Source of the DNA: Enoplolaimus lenunculus
Lineage: Eukaryota; Nematoda; Enoplea; Enoplida; Thoracostomopsidae
Direction of reading: 5' to 3'
Assembly (NCBI GenBank): GCA_030248215.1
Contig: JASANG010000064.1
Span: forward strand, 53,758-117,757
DNA: 64,000 nt
A program made the position numbers and the translations under genes. Shown here piece after piece: positions 10,700-22,777 of the stretch. A model generated the notes under the pieces. It ran no database searches and was not told the origin of the DNA. It worked only from the letters and a program-made list of their open reading frames with translations. Position 1 is the stretch's first letter; every line of letters begins with the position of its first letter.

Positions 10700-13600
10700 C
10701 TACTGATACAAAAAGACGCCTTGAACTGCATTATCACCACTCAAGTTTGCCATTTTACGGTTGCGTGGTGACCCACTCAGATTGCTCAAGCACTCCGCGC
10801 TGCCTTGTGCACTGCAGTAGCAATCAGAATCTGTAGGTGCACTGCTCCAACCATTGCATTCATCCCCAGAAACTCTATCGTTACCCATCGGTGACAATTG
10901 CCCAGGTTGTGCTCGTTCTACGTTTTCAACGAAAATCACCGTCGCTTTTGTGGTCTTTTTGCTCGAAACCTCACTTTTGCGCTCGTCATTTGAATCTTCG
11001 CTGCTATGTCGAGGTTTCGCGAGCGCCTTTGTGTCGTTTTTGTTGCGATACATCTCTGATTTTACTGGGGCTGTTGTTTTGCGGAGCGCTGGCGCTGGAC
11101 TAAGTTGATAATGATGTGTCAAATGACCAGAAGATCCAGCGGATACACAACTACGCCTTTTGCTTCGGATCACTTCAAAATATCCCTGTTTCATGTTCGA
11201 TATAATGAACAGAGATACACGGCACCATGCGTCTAAATTTATCGATGATCGATTATGTCGATAGCCGTTCGATCCCCAACAAGTAGAATTTTCAACGAAC
11301 GCTTCGCCAAATATGTTCCAATAGTCTGTGTCGAACTTGTCTGACATTAACGCGTGACGTTTGCCTGAAAATATCGAAAAGTCAAATTAAGCAACTGCCT
11401 AGCAAGTCACGTGGGAGTTTGAGAATTAAACTTTACACACAAAATATTGTCTTGAAATTTCAAGACTCCTACTTACTTTCTTAACTTTTAAAGACATTAA
11501 TGTCTTGTATTTCAGACATTAATAGCCTTAAACAGTTCAGAAATTCATGTCTTAAATGGTTAAAACAAAAATGTCATATTAAACAAATTATATACTATTT
11601 ACTATATATAAGACATAAATCTCTTCTTTTCAAGAAATAAGTAGTTGCCTTATATTCAAGACTGATTTTCTAATTTTTATGTATGTAAAGAAGTTGCTCC
11701 GTTTTAAGAGAGTAAGTAATTGATATTTTGAATTAAGCCCGGCTTAGACCTAATTCAAAAGTTTTCAATAAGTTTTTGCTTGCCAGTTTGATGGCAGGCA
11801 CTATTCAAATTTACAGATTTAGTTTCGATTCTATCGTAAAATAAATACTAGAATGCGAACTGTGCTATTGTCAAAATGTTTGACATGGCTTGGTTGCAGA
11901 GCCATGACTGTTAAGTCGACCTTTGACTTAAGTAAGTTTGGGATTTAAGTTGTAACTGCAACTGAAATTGGTAAGCTTTCGACTTAAGCATTGATAAGCT
12001 AGAACTTAAGTCATGATAAATCTGGAAGTATTTCAAGCGTTGAACTCGAAGATTTTATAACAAGAAACTTAAGAAAGGCCTTAAACCTTAAAGTTAATCA
12101 GAAGCTGAATACTAACTTATTTACACAGCTGGAACATTGCATGAAGCAAAACATAGTTTAACCCTTTAACAGTTGCAACACGTATACATAGTACTTACTA
12201 AATTACCACAAGACGTGAGAGCCCCCTCGGGCTCGAGCGTCAAGCTCCTATAGCTGAGTGGTGATGGTAAACGCCTCAAACTCCAGTCGCTGGAGTTCGA
12301 ATCCTCGCATAAAAGTAGGTCTCAGATGAAATAGAACCGATTCATGTGATAAAGGGTTAAGCGAAAAATTTTCAATTTATTATCTATAACCCCTTCTCAC
12401 ATAGTGTTGACTATGGGCAACTCAGCGCAGTGTATATACGTTAAATAATATATATCGCACAGTGTTTAACATTTGCAACATGTAACATAAAACTAAATTA
12501 CCACAAGACGTGAGAGCCCCCTAAGGTTCGAGCGTCAAGCTCCTATAGCTGAGTGGTGATGGTAAACGCCTCTTACTATCTATAACCCCGTCTCAATAGA
12601 GTTGACTATGGGCAACTCAGCGCAGTGTATATACTTTAAATAATGTAAGTACTGTAGTGTCCCGAATAAGAGGGGGACTGATATTTATTTGGGCCTCTCC
12701 AGAGGGTACCCCCTTGTTATTCGGTTACGGACTGTTATTTATTTTTAACCAACGCTTCACCGACCTTCGTTACTGATATATACGGTACTGCAGTTATTCG
12801 TTCAATTAAACGTTTATTTGTCTTGTGTCAATAGCTTGAGCGATAATACAAGGTTATACTTAGGAATGTACTTTCAAAATTTAAGTATGCTTTAAAGTTT
12901 CGAACTCAAATTATTTGGTCCTGGAGTCATTTATGTGGTACAAATAGGGTAAATTGACATTTATGGACTCTAATGAGGATTTAGGGACTCTATCCGCTTA
13001 CGGGCTCTTATTAGAGATACGGACTCCAATTGATTCGGACTCAAAATGGGAACCCCTTCTTATTACCCCTATTATTCGGATCAATACAGTATACTAATAT
13101 ATAATCTATATATACATCATACATATTATATAGACATTATATGGTCTTGTGTGTAGAGATGAAAAACCTAGAAATGAAGTTGTTTGCAGGTACCTAGCGT
13201 AATAAGCGCAGGTCTAACAAGCTCAGGTGTCTCCAACTTGTTAACAACATCTTCAACGATCCTTGTAAACCGTTGGGCGTGTGATTCCAAGTTACCCGTT
13301 CGAACTAAACTACGAAGCTCCTTGTTGCTTAATCCAGTTTGATTTGCGCAATTTGCAGCTTGCGCTGTGGTTTGCTGCGATTTTGCAGTCGACGAGTGCT
13401 GTTTATGCATTGCAATGAGTGTATCGATTCGACTGTACGCTTCACAATCGCGTTGTGCAGGATTAGCTTCGGTCATAGTTTTTTGATGATGCAATGCTGC
13501 TGCGCTGCGTGATTCGCGGATATGGTTGACTTGAACGCCGTCTTGAAACCTGAAATGGACTGAGTGTGAAGGAAATGGTCAGCGAAGGCCGAGAAAGAAG

Positions 13601-15050
13601 CTAACTGAGCACTTGATACAACTTTTGGACAATGTTGATAAGTTTATATAAATCGCAATCATGGTAAGAGCGATGCTATGGAGACTCAGTAAATCATATA
13701 TAAATATTGTTTCAGAATTTTAACGCTAGTTGTTTATTGTCAGGCCAAATCTCCGCATGCCTTTTTTGAATTTTTTGCTCTGTAGCCTGTTGATCAGGCA
13801 ATGGGCTTGAAGTTTACTGAACCATTCAAAAGTCTTTGTAGATTTAAAAAGAGTTGGGGTGCAGCTATAAGTGTCGTCCATCGTAAACGTTAGTGAATAG
13901 CTAATCGTTTTTATGAGTTGATTAATCAACTCAGCGGAATTTACAGTGAGTGCTGTCTGTTGATGTAGGTATGACACCGTCAGGCTAAAATGTAGCGACG
14001 TCCTCAAACGTACAGGAAAGCAAATTATTGTGATAAAGATTCAATAGCAGTGTATTTCTCTGACGCGCGACGCAGCCCAGACCAGTCCCTTCCAACTGTA
14101 ATCAAAACCCAATCTGTCAAGGTTTAGTAAAAAAATTGCGCCTGTTTAATTTTTCGCATCGCTCGCGAGTTTGCTAATTCATATCCCGCTCGACCTCACC
14201 GTTTACTACTTTCTGGATAAACCACTGGTTACACACTGTGAATTTCAGTGAGTTGATTTTATCTCAGAATTAGTTGAATAACTCAGTCTGAGTTAGGACT
14301 ATCAGAACTGATAATTGTGAGTTGAATCAACTCATTCTGATTTAATTAATCAACTTCACCGGAATTAGCTCAACTCAGAGTGGGAACCTGCTCAGCTCAG
14401 CGTGAGTTAAAGTTTACTGTTAACTCTCAGAAATAATTAACTTTCCGTCTGAAATGGTTAATTAACTCATCAGATTTTACAGTGTAAATAGATAAAAAGT
14501 AAAATGATTCAATTTTGTAAATTTGGTTTTTAAAACACAGTTTAAACAAGCACGTATATTCAAATATTTCGTACCCAAAAATTTGTTCCATCTCAGGACA
14601 CTTATTGAACACAGTCATTAAAATGGTCAGTCCTGGTTCACTGAGCCCGAGCCGACGGGCGGACGCCCATGCTTTTTGAAGCATCTTAATTTCGAGTAAC
14701 GATAACTTCATAGGATGGCCTTGTACGGGTTGTTTGCAACTTGACGGTTGAGTCTTTGGACCGTGTGATATTTTGCGTTGACGTCGATCGGTTTGTGTTT
14801 CTTGCTGTGGTTGTTTTTGGTGTTTTTTCTTCTTCCGTTGCTGATGTATTTGTTGCTGTTGTGGTTGTTTTTGTGATTGTTGTTGGTCTTGTGGTTGTTG
14901 TTGTGATTCTTGCTGTTTTTGTAGTTGTAGTTGCTTCTGTTCTAGAAGCGTCTGATAACATTGTTGAGGTCGATCGTTTCGTTCAGTGATATGATGAGTG
15001 TTAGCGAATGAATCACTATTACGTTGGCTTATGGATTTAGCATTACCCAT
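10700..15050 (-). CDS. Globin with long Q-rich N-terminal and C-terminal tails; possible N-myristoylated heme protein
   Basis: Three coding exons, 15050-14575, 13549-13194 and 11364-10700, join in phase into 498 residues. Residues 1-6 are MGNAKS, a typical N-myristoylation start, so membrane attachment is likely (inference). Residues 30-110 are rich in Gln and Lys. The globin fold begins near 116: Trp128 in helix A, then ILMTVFNKCPEM and IFGF at the CD corner. A ~70-residue insert precedes helix E. His249 (LESHAQRF) fits the distal E7 site and His281 (LGKRHAL) the proximal F8 site. Their 32-residue spacing equals that of neuroglobin and cytoglobin. Helices G-H read YWNIFGEAFV and DAWCRVSLFIISNMKQGYF. 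A Ser-rich tail of ~150 residues follows. The introns (1,025 and 1,829 bases) carry mobile elements. Family is certain; subtype (globin X-like, neuroglobin-like or a nematode lineage) is not. Confidence 0.92.
12158..12357 (+). repeat. tRNA-derived repeat (family B), full copy
   Basis: The copy includes ACCACAAGACGTGAGAGCCC, an A-box-like ATAGCTGAGTGGTGATGG and a B-box-like GGAGTTCGAATCCTC, then GTAGGTCTCAGATGAAATAGA and TGTGATAAAGGGTTAA. A second, truncated copy follows at 12462-12570, and a reverse copy lies at 59873-60048. The promoter boxes point to Pol III origin. It sits in globin intron 2. Confidence 0.7.
12462..12570 (+). repeat. tRNA-derived repeat (family B), truncated copy
   Basis: It repeats the 5' half of the copy at 12158, up to GGTAAACGCCTC, and lacks the B box. 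Both copies are followed by the same ~60-base GTTGACTATGGGCAACTCAG segment, so the pair looks like a local duplication. Confidence 0.65.
12652..13089 (+). mobile_element. CTGTAGTGTCCCGAATAAG element, full copy in globin intron 2
   Basis: The ends CTGTAGTGTCCCGAATAAG and TTCGGATCAATACAG are inverted and flanked by TA on both sides, as for Tc1/mariner-pogo-type elements. The length is 438 bp with no coding frame. Other copies are at 48861-49271 and 53567-53976 (reverse), with a fragment at about 23168-23255. Confidence 0.85.
14234..14484. mobile_element. AACTCAG-family element in globin intron 1
   Basis: It runs from CACTGTGAATTTCAGTGAG to CATCAGATTTTACAGTG, with dense AACTCAG/CTGAGTT motifs inside. 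It lies 90 bases past the exon 1 donor. A further fragment lies in the same intron near 13905-13955. Confidence 0.85.
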
Positions 15051-16456
15051 ATTTCAATCGCACCTTCGTGTTACAATTTTAGCTCGTGAAATAACGTAAA
15101 TAAAACATTGTCGTAAACAAATGTGAATGCCTAAACTTTATGGTTCATGTACATAACAACGAGAGCAGTACTTTAAAACTGTCCAGATCTGGATTAGGAA
15201 CCTTGTCATTTTAAGAGACTCTGTCTGAAGGATGTTTCATTAGAGCTAATCTGCTTGAAGAACCCAAGGACAGTCCAGACACCATGGTTACAGAATGTCT
15301 GTCATTACGGACATAGTGCGCAGTGCACAGTGTCCTGAAACGATATCAAGACACTATACAAGAGAACTAAGTATTGCCATACATTTATTTTTAGCAGACA
15401 CTGTGTATGAATCAATGTATCAAAACTATTTCACATGCATGCATAAACCATATATAGTTACAAAAAATACAGCAGTAGTCTGCGTTTTGTCTTTTAGTAT
15501 CTACCGAAAGACTCTGTTTTGTTCCCAGACTGTTAGAACACCGTTTTAACTACCAAAGTACATGGTGTGTTTTTATCAGCCTCTGGTCATAGCATTGCTG
15601 CTTGACACTTGCCCTCACTATAAATGGGACGGGTAACAATGTTTTACAACTATGCGCGCATTATTACGTCCATCACCCTACGTGTTTTACGGTTTTGAAT
15701 AAACTGTGCAGCCAAAATATACTGGTCCGGCAGCGAAAAGTTAAATTGCAGGAATTTGTGCAGAACATATTTACAAAAATCTTCAGGTGTGCTCGATTGT
15801 ATTTTACTGTTCAAACAAATTATATTAAAACTTGGCAGTTAAACTTATTCAATGTGTTGCACTTTTATATGTCATGGGGAACATTTTTGCTACCTTTTGT
15901 GTTGTTGCAAAGTTTCTAGAAAGTTATTTCGAAAGCTTCAAAATTTCGAAAATTCACCTGAGACTCATTATAGAAATTTATTCTAAATAACGCTTAGGTA
16001 ATTAGTGGATTACTTCAAAGGTTACTGGAAACATTCAAAATAATCTTTGTTCTTGAATGACAAATGGCTATGATAAAAGTCGAAACAAGTCATTATATAG
16101 TTTGGTCAGCTGAGAATAACGAGTTAAAAATCCCGACAGCAAAAATGGGGCATCAATTTTGGTTTCTTGCTTTTGTGCCGAAAACAATTCGTCACACGAA
16201 GTGTGCATATCACTGTCAATTGAGTGTGCAAGGGATAGTACTTTTTAACCGTTTATAATGAGTGAAGGAAAATATTTAGTGGCAATACTTAAACTACTTA
16301 GCTACTGACCTGTAGTAGTAAAATTCATGTATAAAGTAGGTAAAATTCAGACCACGGAACTAACAAGGTCAAAAACACACTTGTTATATTTTATATTTTA
16401 ACAAAATATTTCAAATAAAGTTGCCTTGATTACTCTTGTACAATAGTTTCACATCA
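15051..16456. other. Divergent intergenic region between globin and POLR2I
   Basis: About 1.4 kb separates the globin start (minus strand) from the POLR2I start (plus strand), so the promoters of both genes should lie here. No TATA box, repeat family or further exon stands out. Open frames at 15295-15549 and 15602-15919 have no recognisable content. Confidence 0.5.
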
Positions 16457-19400
16457 ATGGAGATTCATCAAACTAATGATGGACCTGGATTTGTTGGCAT
16501 TAAATTCTGTCCGGAATGGTACGTACACCTTGTAATAACGTACAAAAGCACAGGTATGTGTGCTTTATTATTACAAGTGTATAAAGCTAGGTAGGGCACC
16601 TCAGGGTAGGTGGAAACAGAGACTAGGATTCCGAGGCAAGCGTTCTACCATTACGACACGTACCCCACCTTTCCAACTACTTTTTTCGACGACTATATGT
16701 TGACCGTATGCTGCCTGCTAGCATACATAGAGTACACTGCATTTTATTGCATGTGCACAAAACGGACATGCATGTCTCACATACTTACAAGCCGCATCCA
16801 TCTATTTAAACTGGATACCGTGTTCATAGAATGGCGATCTGCCATTGTCTCAATCCAAGTCTCCGTGTCTAGTGTCTAACTCAGCTTGTGAAAAGTCTCA
16901 AGTTTAGAAACTGAGGCTCTGGCATTGATGCCAGTCAGGAGTGCCAGTTCTGGTAAATCGTTTTATTAATATTTATGACAGTTATATTAAAATTGTGGTC
17001 GTATAGCGACTTGCGGAAGAAGCTTACGACTGCAATATTGTCAAAAAATTTGTTTTTAAAAGCGAACTGTCGTACACTCAATTCTGTTTTTTGTAAAAAT
17101 TCTTAAGTATTGAACTGAACTATGTGGTAAATTTAGTCCCTGGGCTAACAGAATTTTACTGAACTCAATTCTCAAAACTTTTTCTAACTATCGGGTATAT
17201 AGTTCATATGTATGAAATTTCAAATATTATAAAGTTTGTAGCACAAAAGCCAGCCAGTATCACTAATATTATTTCTGCGACAGTGCAATTTTTATTGTGC
17301 GATATAAGAATCGGACATTATTTTGAATCTGAATTTTAGTCGGAATCGGAATTGCGGTTGCACCCTAGTATATTTTGTGCCAACTAAATGAATATAAGTT
17401 TTGGCGTACGTAATTTTTCTAAAAATATGGAAAACTTAAAAATAATGGCAAATATTTACCCTTGATTTTCATTTTGGATGCCTTCTAAAAAGCCTCACTC
17501 ATCAAATCTCTCCAAGGTGCGACCGGATATCCAGCTCCGGCAAAAAATCGACATCCGGTTCTGGCGAAAAATCGACGTCCGGCTCCGATGTGTTTTTTAA
17601 AATTTCAAAAAATTCAAACCATCATATAATTATTGATTTATTTTTTATATTTTTTGCATTCATGTGGTGTACAGCGTAAATATGAGTCTAAGACTAGGCC
17701 CAAGAATAAGCGAAAATAATAACCTCAGTCCGAGGTGCAATAGGGTCGTTGTTAAGGTGGTAAAAGTTCATCGGCGTAAGATGTTAAGCTTTGTTATGTA
17801 AAGAATTTTTTGTTTTAGGCCATGTAAGGAAGAATTGTTAGCTATGTTCTGATATTTTCACGACATCTGGTATTTGATTTTGATTAACTATCCGGCTCCG
17901 GTGTAATATTAGGTTATCAGGCTCTGCCATTTCGTAGTATCCGGTTGCACTGTGAATCCCACCGAGTTGGGTTGAACCCAGGGGTACCTCTTAAAAGCCC
18001 TCGAGCTCAAAATTGGGTTAGCGAAATGCCAGTACGTGTATTTATTCTTAGTTTAAATTATATTTACTTGATACATATCGCATTGTTTTTGTTTCAGCAA
18101 CAACATGTTATACCCAAAAGAAGATAAAGAAAACAGGACGTTGCTATACGCCGTAAGCTCTTCTCTATTTTCTCTCATATTTTACTATGCTCTTTAACTT
18201 AAGCTTCTGGATTATATTACATGTAATGTATTGTGAGAATAAACATGAAGTAATGCATTGTGTTAAATGTGATTATTCATTCACTTCCAAAATACCATTT
18301 TTCTTTTTATCAATTGACTTACAGTTACCAACTGGCCACCAAGGCGAAACATTCGTTTTGCAGCTTATTGTTTTCTGATTCTGTGAATGATTTCCAAACC
18401 TGGACATATATGTTCAAAAACACTTACCCTTTTCGTATTAAATTTTTTACATGTTAGTAGTACGTAATTTCGTATATGTGTAAACTAGGGCGAACAATTA
18501 TATACACCGAATTACTGCTGTTAGTTATTATATGCGTATGCAAAATAGATTGCCGTTTTATCGTCTGTTTTGCGTCCTCATTAGCTATTTTTCAAATCCT
18601 GGTGACAAATTTGGAAGCCAAATTCAATTTGCGAAAATACATAAACAGTTGTGCTGACATTAATTTTTTTCGTATGATAAGTTTATATTATTTTGCTAAT
18701 ATATTATTCATAAGTTGCCAGAAACCGAAAAATTATCTATCTGAGTCTTTCTATGTTTGAATAAAAATAGGAATCGAGCTTTGTGTTCAGGATACCATGT
18801 GCACCTTATTTCTTTTAGTGCCGAAATTGTGATCATAAAGAAGTTTCTGATAACCCATGCATTTATGTGAACAAAATCATGCACGAAGTTGAGTAAGTAT
18901 AAACTTGCTACTGTAGAAGATTTATTAATTTTTCCATTTTTGCTTCTAAAAGTCAGCAGCTGTGTACTGAACATTTGGTGGGATTGCCCTTGCTACGTAT
19001 GTTTATGCTGAAACTGAAGTACGTACAGTTCACGTGTAGTAGTTCGTAAGAAATATAATTTGTAGATTTTTTAATAGTACGCGAATTTCTAAATGACACG
19101 AATTTCTACATATATATAATGCAGTTCTAGTATTAATAGTTGTTACTTTTTATATACATCATGAATTAGGGACAAGTTTATCTAAATACTCAATTTGACC
19201 GCTCTATATTGGTTAAACTGTAGGTGTGTGTGCTTTTAAAATTGCTGTAATGTTTCTGAATTTAATATCATAGAGTTTTCAGTGTATAAGCCTAGTATTA
19301 AGTTTTTAATAATGCCGGAATATTTGATTTTTAGCGAACTAACACAAATTGTCGCGGACGTCATTTACGATCCCACGTTGCCGAAGACTGAAGATCATCC

Positions 19401-19870
19401 TTGTCCCAAATGCCATCACAGGGAGGCTGTATTCTTTCAAGCGCAGAGTAGCCGTGCTGAAGTAAAGCAAATATTTTGTTAAAAGCCATTTGCTTAATTT
19501 GCAGCATGTGTGCATACCAACTAGCAAGTGAATAAATAAAGATTCATGTGTAGAGCATAACAAGTGTGTTTAAGCGTTTTAATAGGAACGTAATTCAGAT
19601 AGAAGGTTACTAGTTGCAGAATAAAACAATTATCATTGCAAAACAGTACGACCTTATTATTTTTTTGTGTCACATATAGTGTTTGAAAACACCTTTGTTG
19701 ATGGTGCTTTATTTGGCAGTTGATTAAATCTATACGAAGTACGTTGTCATGAAGTTTAAGACAAATCTGATCCCATCTCTAAATCTGGTGCAGTTTTCAA
19801 ATTTTAGGATGAAATGCGGCTGTATTATGTTTGCACAAATCCGAATTGTATGCATCGTTGGACTGAGTGA
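16457..19870 (+). CDS. POLR2I: RNA polymerase II subunit RPB9 (POLR2I)
   Basis: Five exons, 16457-16518, 18098-18152, 18819-18892, 19335-19461 and 19808-19870, join in phase to a complete 126-residue protein; the human protein has 125. The N-terminal zinc ribbon is Cys18-x2-Cys21 and Cys40-x2-Cys43, around [13 protein letters not shown]. The linker reads [18 protein letters not shown]. The C-terminal TFIIS-like ribbon has Cys87, Cys90, Cys115 and Cys120, with the invariant [12 protein letters not shown] and LYYVC, ending HRWTE. RPB9 acts in the Pol II core in the nucleus, in start-site choice and transcript fidelity. The start codon lies only ten bases after an acceptor-like TACAATAG. Introns are 1,579, 666, 442 and 346 bases. 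Identity is certain. Confidence 0.97.
16590..16870 (-). repeat. tRNA-derived repeat (family A), diverged unit in POLR2I intron 1
   Basis: The stretch shares GTTGACCGTATGCTGCC, GCTAGCATACATA, TGCATGTGCAC and ACATGCATGTCTCACAT with the units at 40620-41220, in the same order and strand. The tRNA-like head region is degraded. Confidence 0.6.
17513..17954. mobile_element. CAGGGTGCAACCGGA-family element in POLR2I intron 1
   Basis: The left end reads CAAGGTGCGACCGGATATCC and the right end AGTATCCGGTTGCACTGTG, inverted relatives. Subterminal CCGGCTCCGG-like blocks recur near both ends. No coding frame is seen. Confidence 0.7.
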
Positions 19871-20686
19871 CCTTATGAATCTAGTTTTGACTAGCTGACT
19901 ATGCTATCGGTGTGGACAACGGCATTCATGGAAGTTTTAAAATGTTTGTTTTGCTGCACTAGCAACCGGGTATTCTATGATTTTTATGGAGTTTATGTTG
20001 CCGTTTGTGCATTTCGTGTTCAGTAAATGCACATTGTCCGTGGTAAAAGTTATACAAATACGGTTCCTATATGAAGGTAGCTTTGTACTGAGCTACCAGC
20101 TTTCAGAACAAATAGGTGCCTATATATTGCTGGTCTTATCCTGCTATATTGAAGTAGATAATCAGGCCCTAGGAAGACATAATTTTAAAACAATATTTTA
20201 TTAAAAAATTTAATTTTATTGTGTTCGGAGCGTTTTCGGGTTCAAAAAATTGCAGTCAGAGATTTAAGATTTATTATATTGGATACTACAACCTTAATTG
20301 AAAGATTGGTAATTTTCTTGCGTTCTGATAGATGTTTATTGAGTCATACCTGTAAGATTCAGTCCTTGGCCAAAAGAAAGACATGATGTGTTAAATTATA
20401 TTACAACTAAAGACATTTTCAGAGCAAACTGAGCATTTCAGGCTTTTATAAGAATATAGTTCATAACGTCCCGTATTGGTGCAAAATTACAAATTTATTG
20501 TAAAAGAATTTGTTGCACAAAGGCATTTCTGGTATCCTGATATATATTTTCCTTCGGATACATATCCGGACAACCGGTGCCCGTTTATAGCGTTTGTAAA
20601 ATCTTTTATAGGCTGCTTCAGTGTTTGAGTTAGAAACATAGCTATCTAATTCTGACACTGGGATTGCGTCTTATGTGACTTGATAT

Positions 20687-20983
20687 CAAGGTACAGCCGA
20701 AGGTTAAAATCCAGAACCGGAGGTCACTAAAACTTGCCGGAGCTTATCAAATATCTGTAATCTGCTGTCGAAAATTTTGGTTTTAGGTCTATTTTTAACA
20801 AATACGAACTATTTATTTCTCGAAATTGTAACGAAATTTAAAGCCAAACGCACCGAACTATTCAATTTTTGTAAAACCGGAAAATTTCACTTTCGAATTT
20901 GCCGGAACCTTCGGTCGAAAGTTTACCGGTTCCGGGGGTCAATTTTGTGAACGAGTCGTTTGCAGACCTTCCGCTGTACCTTG
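20687..20983. mobile_element. CCGGAGCC-family element, complete copy
   Basis: The ends CAAGGTACAGCCGAAGG and CCTTCCGCTGTACCTTG are inverted. The flanks CTTGATAT and CTGAATAT match at six of eight positions, which suggests an old 8-bp target duplication. Inside are AACCGGAGGTC and CGGTTCCGGGGGTC blocks. Confidence 0.65.
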
Positions 20984-22515
20984 CTGAATATGTTTCAGTA
21001 AAAACACGTTGTAGTTTTAAGGAGCAGTCGGTACGCATCTATCGGTAGTGATGTTTACCGTGGTTTTACAAATTTGGCCCGTGTAAAAGTCAGAGGTGGA
21101 CGCAGAGTGTGACATTACCCGCGGGTACTCATGCTTACGCGTGGGCAAACGCGAGTCGGGTAAATAACGTCAGGCGCAGGTATACCCGCGGCTAAAGTTT
21201 TTTATCGTGCGGGTAAAAAATGCTCAGTTTTACCCACGGCAAAACTTAAGTTTTAAGGTGAAAAACCTGCGCTATTGTCTATTTCTGAGTTTGAAACTTT
21301 GTTGTTTTTAGTAAAATTGCATTGACGCTCGAGCTCGAGGGGGCTCTCACGTTTTGTGGTCATTTAGTGCTATGTATACTTGTTGCAATTGTTAAACACG
21401 GTGCGATATATATTATTTAACGAATATACACTGCGCTGAGTTGCCTATAGGCAACTCAATGTGAGAAGGGGTTAAATCTAAATAGCGGATATAGCGATAA
21501 ATGTTGATTTTAAATGATCATTGTATACAAATAGCTATATGTCGCATGATATACTACGGGACAATTTGATATTATGCAGGACAATGTAATTTGCGCCTAC
21601 TAATAAGATAGTAAAAAGTTCGATAATGTAGCAGTAAATAATTTCGAATGCTGAATAGGCTTCGACGTTTCTGTTTCGTACGGATCTTCTCCCTAAATTT
21701 ATTCCTAAGCACCACTAGTTTAAATATTTCAAATTTTTTACTACTGGAACTGCGGGAATTTTGGCAAAAATTCTACCAGAGCTGGAGGTCGATTTTCTGC
21801 CGGAGCCGGAGGCAGTCCTTAGGTTGTACCCTGTTGAACTGACAATGGCTTCACGTAACCCCAAGCAGACCACTCCACGCTAAGCTTCTGTATTGGAACT
21901 TGACAAAAACGCACCTAGTTTACCTTCGTTGATGCCTAGTGCGGCAATAAATGGAGAACATGCTATGCATATTTAGCGTTTGCTCGACTGATCGCTAACG
22001 CTCTCAGATGGGTTAGCGTTTGAGAGCAAACGTAAAAAAACTAATTTTCTGTCGTTTTTGAACTCAGACAATTATACTTTGCGTGTTCCGGATTTGGCAA
22101 TAACGACCCTGTCAAAGCAAGAAGCATTTGTTTAACAACACGCTCGAAAGCAAACGCATCATACTAAAACGTCGTGTGTCTCAAAAACAAGTGTCTCACT
22201 TGCTGCATTTTAAAATTCATTAAAGCCATATCGCAAAACTTCATTAAAGCGCGAATCACCAGCGATCTTTAAAATACTGGATTGATTAGCCGCAGGTAAA
22301 AGGTTGGTCGTGAGTCGATCATTTTTGCGCGGGTAAAATTCTTGTTAGCGTGGGCAAAGCGCGCGTCAGGTAAAAACAAACCTTACCCTCTTCCCACTCT
22401 GGGCGGACGGTTCTCCCGAGGACTACACTTCAGCAAGCTTTAAACTAATATATTGCTTAGGCTTCAGCACATGTTTTTATTTTAATTAGTACGCTAAAGC
22501 TTACGAATATGTTTA

Positions 22516-22777
22516 CAGGTGCAACCTGAGGTGAAAAATGCCGGAGCCAGAGGTCAACAAAACTTACCGGAGGTGAGGAGCAGGGTGCAACCTGAGGTGA
22601 AAATACCGGAGCCGGAGGTTAACAAAACTTGCCGGAGCCGGAGGTGAGAAGAAATTTGGTAGTAACGATAATGGTTAATTTTACTACCAAGATTGCTGGA
22701 ACCTCCGGCAAAAATTTTATTGGAGCCGAAGGTAGATATTCTGCAGGAGCCGGAAGCTGAACTCCGGTTGTACGCTG
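22516..22777. mobile_element. CCGGAGCC-family element with doubled left end
   Basis: Two left-end-like blocks occur (CAGGTGCAACCTGAGGTG at 22516 and CAGGGTGCAACCTGAGGTG at 22581), followed by one right end, CCGGTTGTACGCTG. This looks like a partial internal tandem duplication of one element, or one insertion next to another. Confidence 0.6.

Noticed and set aside
14741-14989. Plus-strand Val-rich frame opposite the globin
   Set aside because: It is the antisense of the CAA/CAG-rich coding region of globin exon 1.
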